A stretch of 64,000 nucleotides of DNA from Tigriopus japonicus (Eukaryota; Arthropoda; Copepoda; Harpacticoida; Harpacticidae), in contig CM021322.1 of NCBI GenBank assembly GCA_010645155.1, forward strand, positions 3,919,510 to 3,983,509. Direction: 5' to 3'. The notes below the pieces were generated by a model. The model searched no databases and was not told the origin of the DNA. It worked only from the letters and a program-made list of their open reading frames with translations. Shown piece by piece: positions 52,350 to 63,327 of the stretch. The translations under genes were made by a program, and so were the position numbers. Within the stretch, counting starts at the first letter, position 1; each line of letters begins with the position of its first letter.

Positions 52350-53369
52350 CCAGTGTTGCTAGGAGCTGCCGGAAGTCCGAAAAGTCAAAAACTTGCCACG
52401 GACTCTCCTCTAGTTATTATTACTATTATTATTAATTTATTGCAATGCATCAGCATCAGATTCGTCACAAAAATTAAGACGATAGTGGTAAGGGAGCAAA
52501 TGTTTTTTTGCAAAAATGCAGGAGGTTAGTGAGGTTAGGTGGTATTCCTGATTTTCACACAAAATGTAGTGATTTGAGTCAAAGATTGCGCGACACGCTT
52601 TTTCTCGGTATTTGGGGTTGGACGGTAATTGCAAAATTGTTTTGCATCGCCAAAACCAGGAGGGTACGTCTTGTTTGGGAGTTCCGTACTTCCGTTCCCA
52701 TTCCCAGCGCCCTTCAAAGTTTCTAGACTGCAACTTTGCATCCCTGACAAATCGATTTCAAGTCAGCTTTTTCAGGTTGAGTGATTACGCCGTAATAACA
52801 ATGCGGTAAGAAATTGAAGAATCTGTGACTCATTTTATTGCTGGGTAGAGACCGGATTTGAAATTAATTTTCTTCAACAAATATATTTTTTCAATTTTCC
52901 CCAGTTTTTATCGAAAATTTTTTGTTGAGGTATTTGTGACGAAAAATCAATTTATGGAGGCAATTTGATTGACTTCTACAGTAGAAAAAAAAACAAATTT
53001 ACTTAAGCAATTCATAAATTTGTCATTGAGCGATTTATCTTTTGCAGCATTTTTTAGGTTTTATAACCTTGAGTAAAACTTCTGAGATGGCCAAATGCTT
53101 TTTAAAATGTAAGCCTTTGGTCGTCTGGGTTTTGAAATCACAAAATGACTCCAAAAAAATGCCTTGGGACTTCGATGGTCAGAAAATTGCTGTTGTTGCC
53201 AACCCAGGTCGTCCTCGTCTCCTCCATAGTCACATGAAGGTGGCTTCGCTTGACGTGTCCCGCCAAAGCAATGACACCTATGGCCTTGGCGACGCGCGTT
53301 GAATAGGTCACAATGTAAAAAAAGGTCACGGTAAGTAGGTCACAGTAAAAAGGTCGCACGGTAAAGAGG
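52350..53369. other. Unassigned AT-rich stretch
   Basis: About 1 kb between two hAT-like elements. CAGTGTTGCTAGG at 52352 looks like another hAT-type end, but I found no convincing partner or duplication. No coding region was recognised. Confidence 0.4.
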
Positions 53370-53377
53370 ATCTTGAC

Positions 53378-53675
53378 TAGTGATGGGTTTCGAACCGGGA
53401 GTGCTGCCATTTTTTACTCGGAAGTTTATCATTGTTGATTAGGGCAGGTTGTATTGAACGTTTTCAAAAAGACCTAAACAGGGACCAATTTGGCAACACT
53501 CGAACTAGTTCGATTTCGAGTTCCATCAGTAGCTTTACTTTTGGATTTCGAGTTGGCAGTGCTGCCATATTTTATGACGTCTCTAGTTGAGAAGATTAGT
53601 TGGGGGTCAACTTTTTGACCTTAAAATCCAAAGTGGCAAAACTCGGCCAAAAATCCAACTCGAAACCCATCAGTA
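53378..53675. mobile_element. hAT-like non-autonomous element (298 bp)
   Basis: Left end TAGTGATGGGTTTCGA and right end TCGAAACCCATCAGTA, one mismatch. The 8-bp duplication ATCTTGAC is exact (53370-53377 and 53676-53683). Partly repeated at 46895-47055. Confidence 0.92.
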
Positions 53676-54479
53676 ATCTTGACACACTTGAGCTTTTGAT
53701 AAGAGTCATGCTTGAATCAGTAGCAGGGCGGCCAGGTGTTTCTGATTGAATTCGGACAGAATTGAAAATTAAAAAAGACAGAATTGGATAAATTTCAAAA
53801 TTTACTTAAACTGCAAATTTGGTATCAAAAGGTAGTTCTGGGGAAGATCTATGACGGGGCAGCCAGAACAATAAGTTGAACAAGATTTGATTTCATGCTA
53901 TTTTCCCATCTTTAAGCATCTTTATCACATTTTTCAACTTTTCACATTTTTCTTAAATGTGGAATTTTTGCGAATATTTCGGTTTTTTCTAACTTTTTGA
54001 TCTCCCCACTTAATTACCTTTTTTGCAGTTTAGTAAAAAAAACTTGAAAATATTTTTCCTCTTAAAAATCTAGACTTATTTGAATCTGTGATTTAAATCT
54101 ATTCAATTTTGAATTTATTTTTCAAATACAATAGTCTCTGAGTGTTGTTTTTTAAATAAACAAAAATCCATTTAAATGGCCACTAGGGTACAAATAACTT
54201 TAAATTTTTTCCAATTTAACCAAGACTAGTTTAATTCAGACTACCTTAGAATTTTTCAACTATTTAATCAACTATTTGGTTGTAAAAACAACTAAGAGCT
54301 ATTTTCGCCTACAACAATTTAGCATCTTCGCATAAAGAAACGGAGTGAGGAGGGGGGGCGTAAAATGACTGAATCAGGACAAAAATTTCCAATTGGGACA
54401 GATATAGCACCAAATTTATTTTTCGGACGACCAAAAACTTCGAGTCGGACAGAATCTCACATTTTTTTTTATTGTGGGT

Positions 54480-54715
54480 GCTAGGGTCGGAGGTTTGAGC
54501 CTCGCCCGGCCAGCGAAGCCAGCCATCACATCTTCCAAATTATTTCCGATAGGCAATCTCGTGTCCGGTATCAGATTGGTTCTCCGTCAGTGGGTGTGGA
54601 TTAGCGTTTAAAAGTTTCCCTGAGAAAGGTCGGGAAGGAGAATCGAACCTGGGACCTCTCTCACTACAGGAAACTACGCTAACCACGCCACTACGTCTCC
54701 TCCCAAATTCATGAC
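54480..54715 (-). repeat. tRNA-like composite segment (SINE-like)
   Basis: On the minus strand a box-A-like TAGTGGCGTGGTTAGCG and a box B GGTTCGATTCT lie about 40 bp apart (54640-54715). On the plus strand near 54485-54520 there is a second box-B-like GGTTTGAGCCT. The stems do not form a proper cloverleaf, so this is a SINE or relic, not a tRNA gene. Confidence 0.45.
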
Positions 54716-54904
54716 GTGCTTATTTTTATTTCTAACTTAACCACTATTTAAGGGAAATGTATGTCCTCAAGTACCTGCAAATTTTGTACATTCTACTTTC
54801 TTGAAATCTGGCATATTTCTGGCATATTTTGAAATGCCAGAAATTCGGTGTTATTTCTGTCCGAATTGGATTTTTCTGGCTGTCCAACAATTTATTTTTG
54901 TCCT

Positions 54905-55522
54905 GATTCAGTTAATTTCATTCTAGAGCCATTTATTCCCACTTCAAAAGTTGTGTTTGATTTTTTTTTCGAAAATTTAAAGGCCCGAAATTGATCACTC
55001 TGATTTGGCTGACTGCCCCTCTTGCCTTCTCCTTTCCCCTTTTTTCTCCTTCCTCATATGTAGAGGGTGACTAATTTTAAAATTGAAGTTGACAATTTAA
55101 ACCAAGGGGGGCGACAAACTCAGGTTTACCATTACATTTCGCCAGAGGGTGCATTGTTCTGAAATTGTCGCGTGAGTGAGTGCGAGACAGGCAACCAAGC
55201 ACCAAAAAATCAGCTGAACGGCTGTTAAGAATTCTGCCGAAATACAAGCAGACAGCCGGCTGGCTGCCCAAGCAAGCCTTAAATCAATGTGCTCCCCTTG
55301 ATTTAAACCTGTAATAATTTCAAAAAGAGGCAAAAATCTTGATGTCCCCAAAATTCAAAGATATTTTTTATACAATAATTAACAACTTGCTGTTAAGTTT
55401 CAAAACACTGGGGATGTACAAGAGGCATTTAAACTTAGCAAAGTGAAGGGCACATTTTGGCAATTTCTCTTTTTTCATTACAGGAAATGCTATATAAATG
55501 CCGTTTGAGGTCGCTTTTTTTC
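54905..55522. repeat. Dispersed repeat, copy 1
   Basis: Similar to 62830-63320 along its length (for example GGCAAAAATCTTGATGTCC, CAATAATTAACAACTTGCTG, GAGGTCGCTTTTT). Copy 1 carries the 198-bp insertion at 55103-55300; copy 2 does not. A further shared block is 54727-54840 with 61185-61490. No coding region. Confidence 0.85.
55103..55300. mobile_element. hAT-like non-autonomous element (198 bp), nested
   Basis: Left end CAAGGGGGGC, right end GCTCCCCTTG. The 8-bp duplication ATTTAAAC is exact (55095-55102, 55301-55308). The related repeat near 63080-63095 reads straight through this site with a single ATTTTAAAC-like copy, an empty-site paralogue. Confidence 0.93.
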
Positions 55523-55702
55523 GACAGTCAATAATCCGGACAGCCAGAAAAATTGTCCGAATCGGCTTGGCCAATTCGGACAGATATAGGAAAGATTTGT
55601 TTTTTAGACAAAGGAAAAAATTGTCCCAATTGGCGAACCCAATTTGGACAGAATTCTGATTTTTGGCCGAAAAATCGGACACCTGGTCACCCTGGTCAAC
55701 AG

Positions 55703-57492
55703 TAATCTAAAGTCGGAGCTTAAATCCTAGGTTTGGCGATTGCTTACTTTTCAAATTCAAATTAAGATAGTAATGGTTGATCTAAGACGTCATTTTATCT
55801 CCTAATTTCAAAGTTCACCATCACTGATTCCAAATCAACTGAGATAGTGGGTCTCAATATTGCAGAAAAAAAATCTGGGAATTTCTGTTCACTGTTTCAT
55901 TGTAGTAAATGTGTCCTCACATCTCTATGCATTGTTAGCATTACTGAAATAAAAATTTCAAAAACTCTTTTTCGAAATCAGATGCAGCTGACTTCAAAAT
56001 TGTAAACTGGCAAAGTTTACTTTGAAATTTAATTTGTTTGTGAGTTTGATGTAGAGTAATTGCAAATTTAAAGAATAGAAAAAATAAGTTGAAAAGCAAG
56101 AACATTTTGACAGATTTCTGGCGTTTTTTACATGAAAATCGTGAAATTTGGCGTATCTAAATTGGAGTTTTAGGATTAGTTGAAACACAATTTGTCACGC
56201 TGATTCTAGCAGGATTCAGCATTATTTGGTTCACTCCTCAAGAGAGTTCAAAGTCATAAAAAATAGTGTGACCAGTTTTTGACTGATGTGGCAATCTCTT
56301 TCAATACCATCTTTTTTCATTGTTGCCTGCTGTTTCAGCCAAAGAACCAAAAGTAGCTTCCATATAAGAGAAGAGAGTATTGGATTGTCGAAACTACCCT
56401 ATTAGGAAGGATGGAGATTTTGAGCAAACAAAAGATGCTTTTGAAACTCAAAAGAAACTCAAAATATGCTGAAGTGGTAAATGAAATGTGCTGGCATGGT
56501 AAATAACAAATAACATGTTCTGGGATGGAAAGAAAAATTTGCTGAAGTGACAAATCCAAATGGCAAGGAAAATGAAAAACAGCGAATAATTGCAAAACAA
56601 ATTTGATTTGCGTGTCTGTGACAAAGCTTTTTGATTGACTTTTTAGTCAAGTTTGAAAAAATATTTTTCTTATTTTCTTCATGAAACGTTGTTCTTTGAT
56701 AACGCATGTAAAATGGCAACGGCACAAATTGACAGAACAGTAGCACAGGAAATGGAAGAAATGGCAAAGAAAACAAAACTTTGCTAAAAGGTTAAAAAAT
56801 AGAAAATTGATAAGTATTTTTGCTACTTACAAAAGTACTCTTTTTGGGCATGGGAAATCTTACTTGCCTGAAAGTTGCACACTCCTGATCTGTTGTTTTG
56901 AATATGGCGATGGCTTACTTAATTTTCTGTTTTCCTATTTGGTCGTACTGATAGCTGTTTGAGTCAAATTTCTTATCAGTTAGTTCAAAATTAATTAATT
57001 CTAATTGAGAGCAAATGGGTGCTGTTTTCAACTTTATCAACCCAAAGGATGAATCCGACCCAATGATTAAGTTCAACAAAGCTAAGTTTATCGATGAAAG
57101 GTTGATACATGATATATCTGGTCTAGAATAAATGCAAAATAAATAAACTTGAATCTGGCGTTTTTGATTGGTTCATCTGGCGTTTTTTGTCTCCAATTCC
57201 CTTGCAGCCCTGGCTGCTACTCGTTCTAAATCAGTCAGCATTCTTCCTTCCCTTCAAGCGCTTGTCAAACAAACGAGTAATTTTCAAAATTAGCAAAACA
57301 AACAGACGAATTTTAAAATAGATAAACCTCTGGCCATTTACCATGGTTACCATGACCAATAAAACATTTATTGGTGGAATGGTGAGCCATTTCGATCTCT
57401 TGGGCCTTTCTGAGAGGGCCCACAATTCCAAAGAATGAGAGAGCCTTAGTTTCAATTTTCAAGTGTTTTGATCATTTTGATCTAGGATCAAA
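55703..57492. other. AT-rich stretch without recognised genes
   Basis: About 1.8 kb. Words such as CTGGCGTTTTTT occur in both 56118-56160 and 57155-57190, hinting at another degraded repeat, but no ends with target duplication were found. No coding sequence is supported. Confidence 0.4.
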
Positions 57493-57500
57493 GTAAGAAT

Positions 57501-58333
57501 CAGCTTGACCAATTGTCAAAGATTAAAAAGAGCTAAAAACCTCAGGTTCAAGGCAAATTTTGGAGCTAAAAGAGCTAAATTTTGTTTGAAAAACAGTTAA
57601 TTTAAAATGGCAAAAAACAATAATATTATCATACTTTTGGACTTTACGGAATTAGCAGTCTTTCAAGAAAGGACTTTTTCGAGTTTTTTTCTTACTTCCT
57701 TAAAAAACCGGCCAAGAAAAAAAAGATTACTCTGGGAAGTTATGTTGGCTCTTTGCATTTTGCAGATAGAGCAGATACAATGAAAAACCTTTATGCCTCG
57801 GTTATTGGCAAAAGCCGTTTTTTTTTATTTCTGGGCCGACCAGAGAAAAATCTAATTTAACCCATTGTTTGGCCCATAATTTAATACTAGCATGGTCAAT
57901 TTCAACTGGATCAAATGAACTTTTTGTCAGTTTGAGTAGAATGGTTTGAAGCAAAGAGTATAGTAAGTGGAGGTTTTAGTCTGTACTAGCACGTTAATGG
58001 AGATTGTGAAGACTAGCCAAAAGCTGATATTTTTTGCTTTAGCATGAGGAGCCATAGTTTGGAGTCGATTGTCCTAAAAACCTTACGTATTTGTTAAAAG
58101 AAAAAAAAAGCAATTTTAAACAAGCATCATTTTGTTGGGGTAGAAAATCTGGCAACTTGGAAAATTGTGAAAAGGAACCAAAAATCCCTAAAATTCTCAG
58201 AAAAAGAACTAAAAATGGCAAATTATTTCAAAAGGAGCTAATAGAGTTAAATGCTTAAATTTGGAGCTAAATTTCCAAAATATCACGATAAAGAGCTATA
58301 TTTAGCTCTAAAGAGCTAAAATTGGTCAGGCTG
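57501..58333. mobile_element. hAT-like non-autonomous element (833 bp)
   Basis: Left end CAGCTTGACCAATT, right end AATTGGTCAGGCTG. The flanking 8-mers GTAAGAAT (57493-57500) and GCAAGAAT (58334-58341) match at 7 of 8. The ends and interior carry many AGAGCTAAA words. No transposase. Confidence 0.8.
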
Positions 58334-58341
58334 GCAAGAAT

Positions 58342-59937
58342 TCAGTGCAGTGTTGCCAGATCTCAGTCTTCAGTGCCATTTTTGAGAAAGTGCCAGTGAG
58401 GGCTATAAAGGCAAGCATTTGCAGTACAGATTATGGTTGTGCACAAGAATTATACCGCAAAATTCTTGAGTTTTGAACTTTAAGGACAAACAGTTGTCGC
58501 ATTATTTGGTTTTAAAATTTTGGGCAAATTCATTAGATTTCAAAGTCACACAAAGCTTTAAATTGAACTTGAACAGTTTATAAAAGAGGAAAGACATAAT
58601 TTGCACAAAAAGCACCTTGAAGGCAAATTGAATTGGCAAAATGCAAATCAAACCTTAAGAAATGGTAAAACACTAGAGAAATGACAATTTAAGTAACAGT
58701 AATGGCCAAAACAAAAAAGTGAATATTGCTAGTTCTTGGAAAAGTTATAAATGAATAAAATTGTTTTTAGGTCTCTTTGATTAGTTGTGGATATCCTTGG
58801 TTCATCACTTTGATCAATTCTGATGCCTCATAGTTGAAATTGATGAATTGGCATAAGTAGTTTGCATTGATTATAAAACTGGCAAATATTGAATAAAAGT
58901 TTTTTTATTGAATGTTTAAAATCAAATGTTCATGACCCAACAGTGTTTTTGCTTGAAATTCGAAACCCTAATCCTCATAACAACATTTTCAGTCATATGC
59001 TACATTTTGTAACTGATTTACAGTCTCTACACATCCAGGTCATATATCTTTCCATCAGCAGGAAAACTCAATACTTCTCCCTGACGTACATTGCCCTTGC
59101 TAATGTTTACTTATTTTAAGCAAGGACACATTGAAAATTGACATAGAATCAAATGTTGAGAATGACTTCCAATTGGACTATTTGTGCGATCTCCTCCTAA
59201 CCTTTTGAATGATCCATTGATGAACAATCGCCAAGACTGCCCCTCTTATAAGGTTATAAAAACTACAACTCCAAATGCACCAAAGATCAAGAAGAAATGT
59301 GTTCCATATAGAATTCAATGTTATCATATCAAAGTCTGCTTGAAGAATCTCTAAGACTAAAGGCAATCAGAATACTTGCAAGCTACCAAAAGATACCTAA
59401 TATGCCTATCTACCAAAGTCATATGTACTAGAATTCTTAATTATAAACTCTGTTGGCCTTTGGTAAATATGATTTCTGAATGTCTGACACCAACCAAATT
59501 GATACCGTGGTGGGATTTGATTACAGAATTTTGTAATTTAATCCACATTTCTTCTCTAATTAGTAATTATCAAGATATTTATCATCGTTTTGTTTCACTT
59601 TTTATGTAGCTACCATTCTCTAAAGTCTTCATTTATTTTATGAATCCTGGAGAACAATAATGCTCAATCATTTTTGATATGAAATGGTGTGCCTACATTC
59701 TATTTTTTTTTTAAATTTATCATGCTTATGGTCTTTGCTTTGGCTTTGTACCTTTTCAGTGTCTACCGGTAAATACTGTATATTTCTGCCATTATTATTG
59801 AAAGGATGGTGTTTCTTGATTGATAATTAGGAAGTAGATTTTTACAAGAATCAATGTTAGTGTTCAAGATAAGCCTAAATTTAGGCCATTTTTCTCAAAT
59901 GAAGTGAGAGAGATGCAGACCCTTGAGTCTATAACAT
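58342..59937. other. AT-rich stretch without recognised genes
   Basis: It starts with CAGTGTTGCCAGATC (58351), which resembles a hAT-type end, but I could not find a matching right end. Open frames here look random. Confidence 0.35.
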
Positions 59938-60900
59938 TTGAGATGCACTTTGTACTTTTTGAGTTTTGGACCCTCTTACGTATTGGGGAAAAAGGTTAAG
60001 TGTTCTCCTCTTTACGGGGTACATGATTGGCCTCTTATTGTTGAAAGATTTGAAGAGTTGGACTTGATTTCCATTCTGACGCAGGAATCATCCATAGATG
60101 ACGCCATAAACAGGCTGATTTCCATTTTTCGGGAGGTTTGTTTGTCTCTGGGTATTCCAGAAACGGCTCCAAAAGGTGGGGCATTGTCTAGAATTCCAAA
60201 GTTTAGAAAGAAGTTGTGCAAAAGGAGTTGTCAGATTTCAAATAGACTTCGACGTACTTCAAATCCAGTTGTTGTAGCAAGCCTCCAAAGCAACTTGGAT
60301 GTGGTCCAATCAAAGATTAGGGCCTCCATTGATTCCGATCAGTTAGAGAAGGAAAGTAGAGTTGTCTAGGAGGTTAAAACTAATCCAAAGGCGTTTTTCT
60401 CTTTTGCAAACACAAAGAGAAAAATGAAACATCCTGTAGGAACTTTTGAGGTCGACGGTAAAACCGTCTATGATAGTGAGGTTATGGCTAATATGCTTGG
60501 AGATCAGTTCTCAAGTGTATTTTCAATTCCGAAAAGGGTTGGAAGAGCGGGCTTTTACTCTAGAAATGTTGTTGTTGAGCCTGGCATTGATAGTCAGGAT
60601 AATCAATTGGAGGATCTGGTAGTAACAGATCAAGATGCTTTTGAGGCCATTAAGAGCTCAAGGCTCTCAAGTTCTCTTGGACCTGATGGTGTGACATCTA
60701 AGTTTCTGATGAAATGTTCACAGATTCTTGACCCTGTTTTCTGCTATTTGATGCACCGCATCTTAGATCAGGGTAAGTTTCCCTCTTCTCTAAAAGTAGC
60801 TCATGTCGTTCCATTTTTTAAGGGCGGAGATAAGTCACTCCCTAGTAATTACGGGCCCGTTTCTCTGACTTCCAGAATTGCAAAGGTCTTTGAAAGCTGA
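59938..60900 (+). pseudogene. Non-LTR retrotransposon pol fragment with in-frame stop
   Basis: One frame of about 320 codons interrupted by a single TAG at 60367-60369. The first part resembles the linker between endonuclease and reverse transcriptase of Jockey/CR1-type elements. The second part contains NPKAFFSFANTKRK, GPDGVTSKFLMKCSQIL, VVPFFKGGDKSLPSNYGPVS and stops at SRIAKVFES, that is, RT motifs 0 to 2. The catalytic motifs and 3' end are missing. Inactive, truncated copy. Confidence 0.85.
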
Positions 60901-62018
60901 AGTGTGCCAGAATCATATTTCTGTAAAGTAATTGCATTATGGGTTGTTTTTTACCACTCTGACCATAGCGTAAAATATCTTATTTCAAAAATAAATATAA
61001 TTATAATAAAAATAAAAATAAAAATTATAATTTAAATTCAATACTAAGATACGTATGTGATGTAGCCATGCCCATTATCTTGTGTCTTTTATACTTTATT
61101 TGTATGATTTTTTGTTCAACAAAGTTGGAAACAAGCACTCCTAGATGCAAAATTATGTAGTTGCTGCAAAATAACATTTTCATTTCTAACTTAATCACTA
61201 TCTAAGGGAAATTTATGTCCTCAAGTACCTGCAAATATGAATCATTGATCAAAAGTGAGGTATAAAAATGTAAATTTTTGAGGGAAAATGAAATGGAGAG
61301 TATCACTTCAGTAAGAAACAGATGTTGAAACGTATAGGTTATTAATGAGTGTAAAATTAGATCTCTTTTTTATTAGTCACTCCTCGTCAATGTTAGAAAA
61401 AAATGCGCACAAACTTTTTAAAATGCGCTAAAATTAATAAGTTTTTTACATTCTACGTTCTTGAAATCTGACATATTTCTGGCATATTTTTAAGGGCGTT
61501 CTGTTATATTTTTCACCAATGGACCGGCAACACTGAATCCGACCCAGGTCACCCTGATTTCATCACTTTCGGGATTATTCTTGCAAAGGCAGACTCCATC
61601 TTTAACAAAAGGAGAAAGAAAGGAAGAAGGTAAGGAACAAATTCGGAAGAGTTCCCGTAGTCTAGACAATGGGACAAAGTCTAGATTTGAACTCTTGGTT
61701 TTTAATGGCTTGGTTTCCCAACAAAATATTTAGTTGTTTAAACATCCATCTGCGATAAAATGCCTGTGGTTGATCATTGTTGTATTCCTGTGAAAGTGTT
61801 CGGGTTGCTTGAAGAAAACTTACATTTCTGATAATTGTAATAATTAAGGTAAGATTTGACATGCTTTTGGGCTAAGGTCAGGGCAGACGTAACGAAATTA
61901 CAGGGAACGAAAGTACAGTAATTCATTCCTTTTTTTGAAAAAATAATTGTAATGCCATTATATTTCAAAAAAGCGCTGTAATTGTAACGGCTCAAAAATC
62001 CCAAAAAAATCGTTTCTC
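60901..62018. other. Repeat-rich stretch
   Basis: Holds part of the dispersed repeat seen at 54727-54840 (61185-61490), a stray end CCCAGGTCACCCTG at 61541-61555 like that of the 53724 element, and CAGGGCAGACGTAACG near 61878 resembling the start of another element. No gene. Confidence 0.45.
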
Positions 62019-62026
62019 TTCCCAGT

Positions 62027-62691
62027 CAGGGTTGCTTCAATCCCGACCGGTTGACATTGAACCCGAAAAACCGCCAGGGCGGGTTTTTCGTTTTTTCCGG
62101 TTTTTTTTCTCTTTTCTTGCCCTAAATGCCCCTAACTCGTCCCTCAAAATTATTCTTTCCTCCATGTGAGTGACTATATGCGACAAAAATTCGATTTTCG
62201 GGAATTGTGATTCTTGGAACTCTTGAAGAAGATATGAATTATGAGGATTTGTTAAAAATAGGGCTCGAATAAGGTTACTCTTAATTTTGCCTAAAGTTGC
62301 AAGCTTTTAGCCCTAAAGTTGCATTCAATTCGACGAAGGTTGCTACAAAATTGCCATTTTCTGGCTTTAAAATGTTACTTGATGACATTGCGGGTAAAAT
62401 ATATATTTCAAATAATTTCCCGCAGGATTTAAGAAATTGAGACAAAAAAAAACCGCAAAAAGTTGCAGTTTCTTGCTAAAGAATCGAGTTACAAGTATGC
62501 CATTCACCGTCAAAAACTCAGTTGTGATGTGTTAATGTGGACCAGTATGCAGGAGATAATATGAAGAGTTAATAATCTAAATAATAATATTGAAGAAAAA
62601 AAAACAGAAACGAAAAACCCGAAAAACCCGCCCGAAAAAAACACCCGAAAAACCCGGGCGGTTTTTTTCCGGTGCAACCCGTGCAACCCTG
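62027..62691. mobile_element. hAT-like non-autonomous element (665 bp)
   Basis: Left end CAGGGTTGC and right end GCAACCCTG. The flanking 8-mers TTCCCAGT (62019-62026) and TTCCCTGT (62692-62699) match at 7 of 8. Both ends carry GC-rich words CGAAAAACCCG/CGGGTTTTTCG in inverted orientation. Confidence 0.82.
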
Positions 62692-62829
62692 TTCCCTGTG
62701 CTCTAATTTTGATGATTTTTCTCATAGAGTCTCGCGATTCAAAACGTGGAGTGTGCACAGTTCTAAGAGACCCGGTCTATGTAGCAACTTCTTTCGCTTT
62801 TTATGCAAGTTTTATCAGTGTTTGGTGTT

Positions 62830-63320
62830 TCTTTTTCATTTCATTGTAGAGCTATTTATTGTAACTTCAAAAGTTGTCTTCCTGTGATGCACCAAAATTG
62901 CATTGGTTTGTCACAACGGTGTTCAAAAGTCCACAAGTCTGAGAGCTTCCCCAACTCCTTTTTAAGGTCTGAAATTGGTCGCTCTGATTTGGTTGACGGC
63001 CTTAAAGAAGCTCTTACCTTCTCCTTTTCCCTTTTTTCTCCTTTCTCATATGAAAAGGGTAATTTTGAGACTGAAGTTGACATTTTAAACTTGTAATAAC
63101 TTCAAAATAAGGACGAGGCAAAAATCTTGATGTCCTTAAAATTTAAGACTGTTTTTTGATGCAATAATTAACAACTTGCTGTTAACTGCTGCCAATTTCA
63201 AATCATTGGTGAAGTACGAGAGGCATTCAAACCTAGCAAAGTCAAGGGCATATTTTCGGAATTTCTCTACTTTCCATTACAAGAAATGCTATATATGCCG
63301 CTTGAGGTCGCTTTTTCGAC
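62830..63320. repeat. Dispersed repeat, copy 2
   Basis: Partner of 54905-55522. Similarity stops at CGCTTTTTCGAC (63320), just before the probable start of the right-edge LTR element, so that element may have inserted into it. Confidence 0.85.
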
Positions 63321-63327
63321 TCTCTAT

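Larger units (their letters stand above)
53724..55694. mobile_element. Large hAT-like composite element (about 1.97 kb) with nested insertions
   Basis: Left end CAGGGCGGCCAGGTGT and right end ACACCTGGTCACCCTG are inverted relatives. The flanking 8-mers ATCAGTAG and GTCAACAG match at only five positions, so the pairing may be old or wrong. Inside are repeated TTCGGACAGA/TCTGTCCGAA words in both orientations, a tRNA-like segment, and the 198-bp element at 55103. Confidence 0.55.

Noticed and set aside
58351..61530. Possible 3.2-kb element between CAGTGTTGCC and GGCAACACTG
   Set aside because: The flanking 8-mers do not match and unrelated repeats lie between; pairing of the ends is probably accidental.
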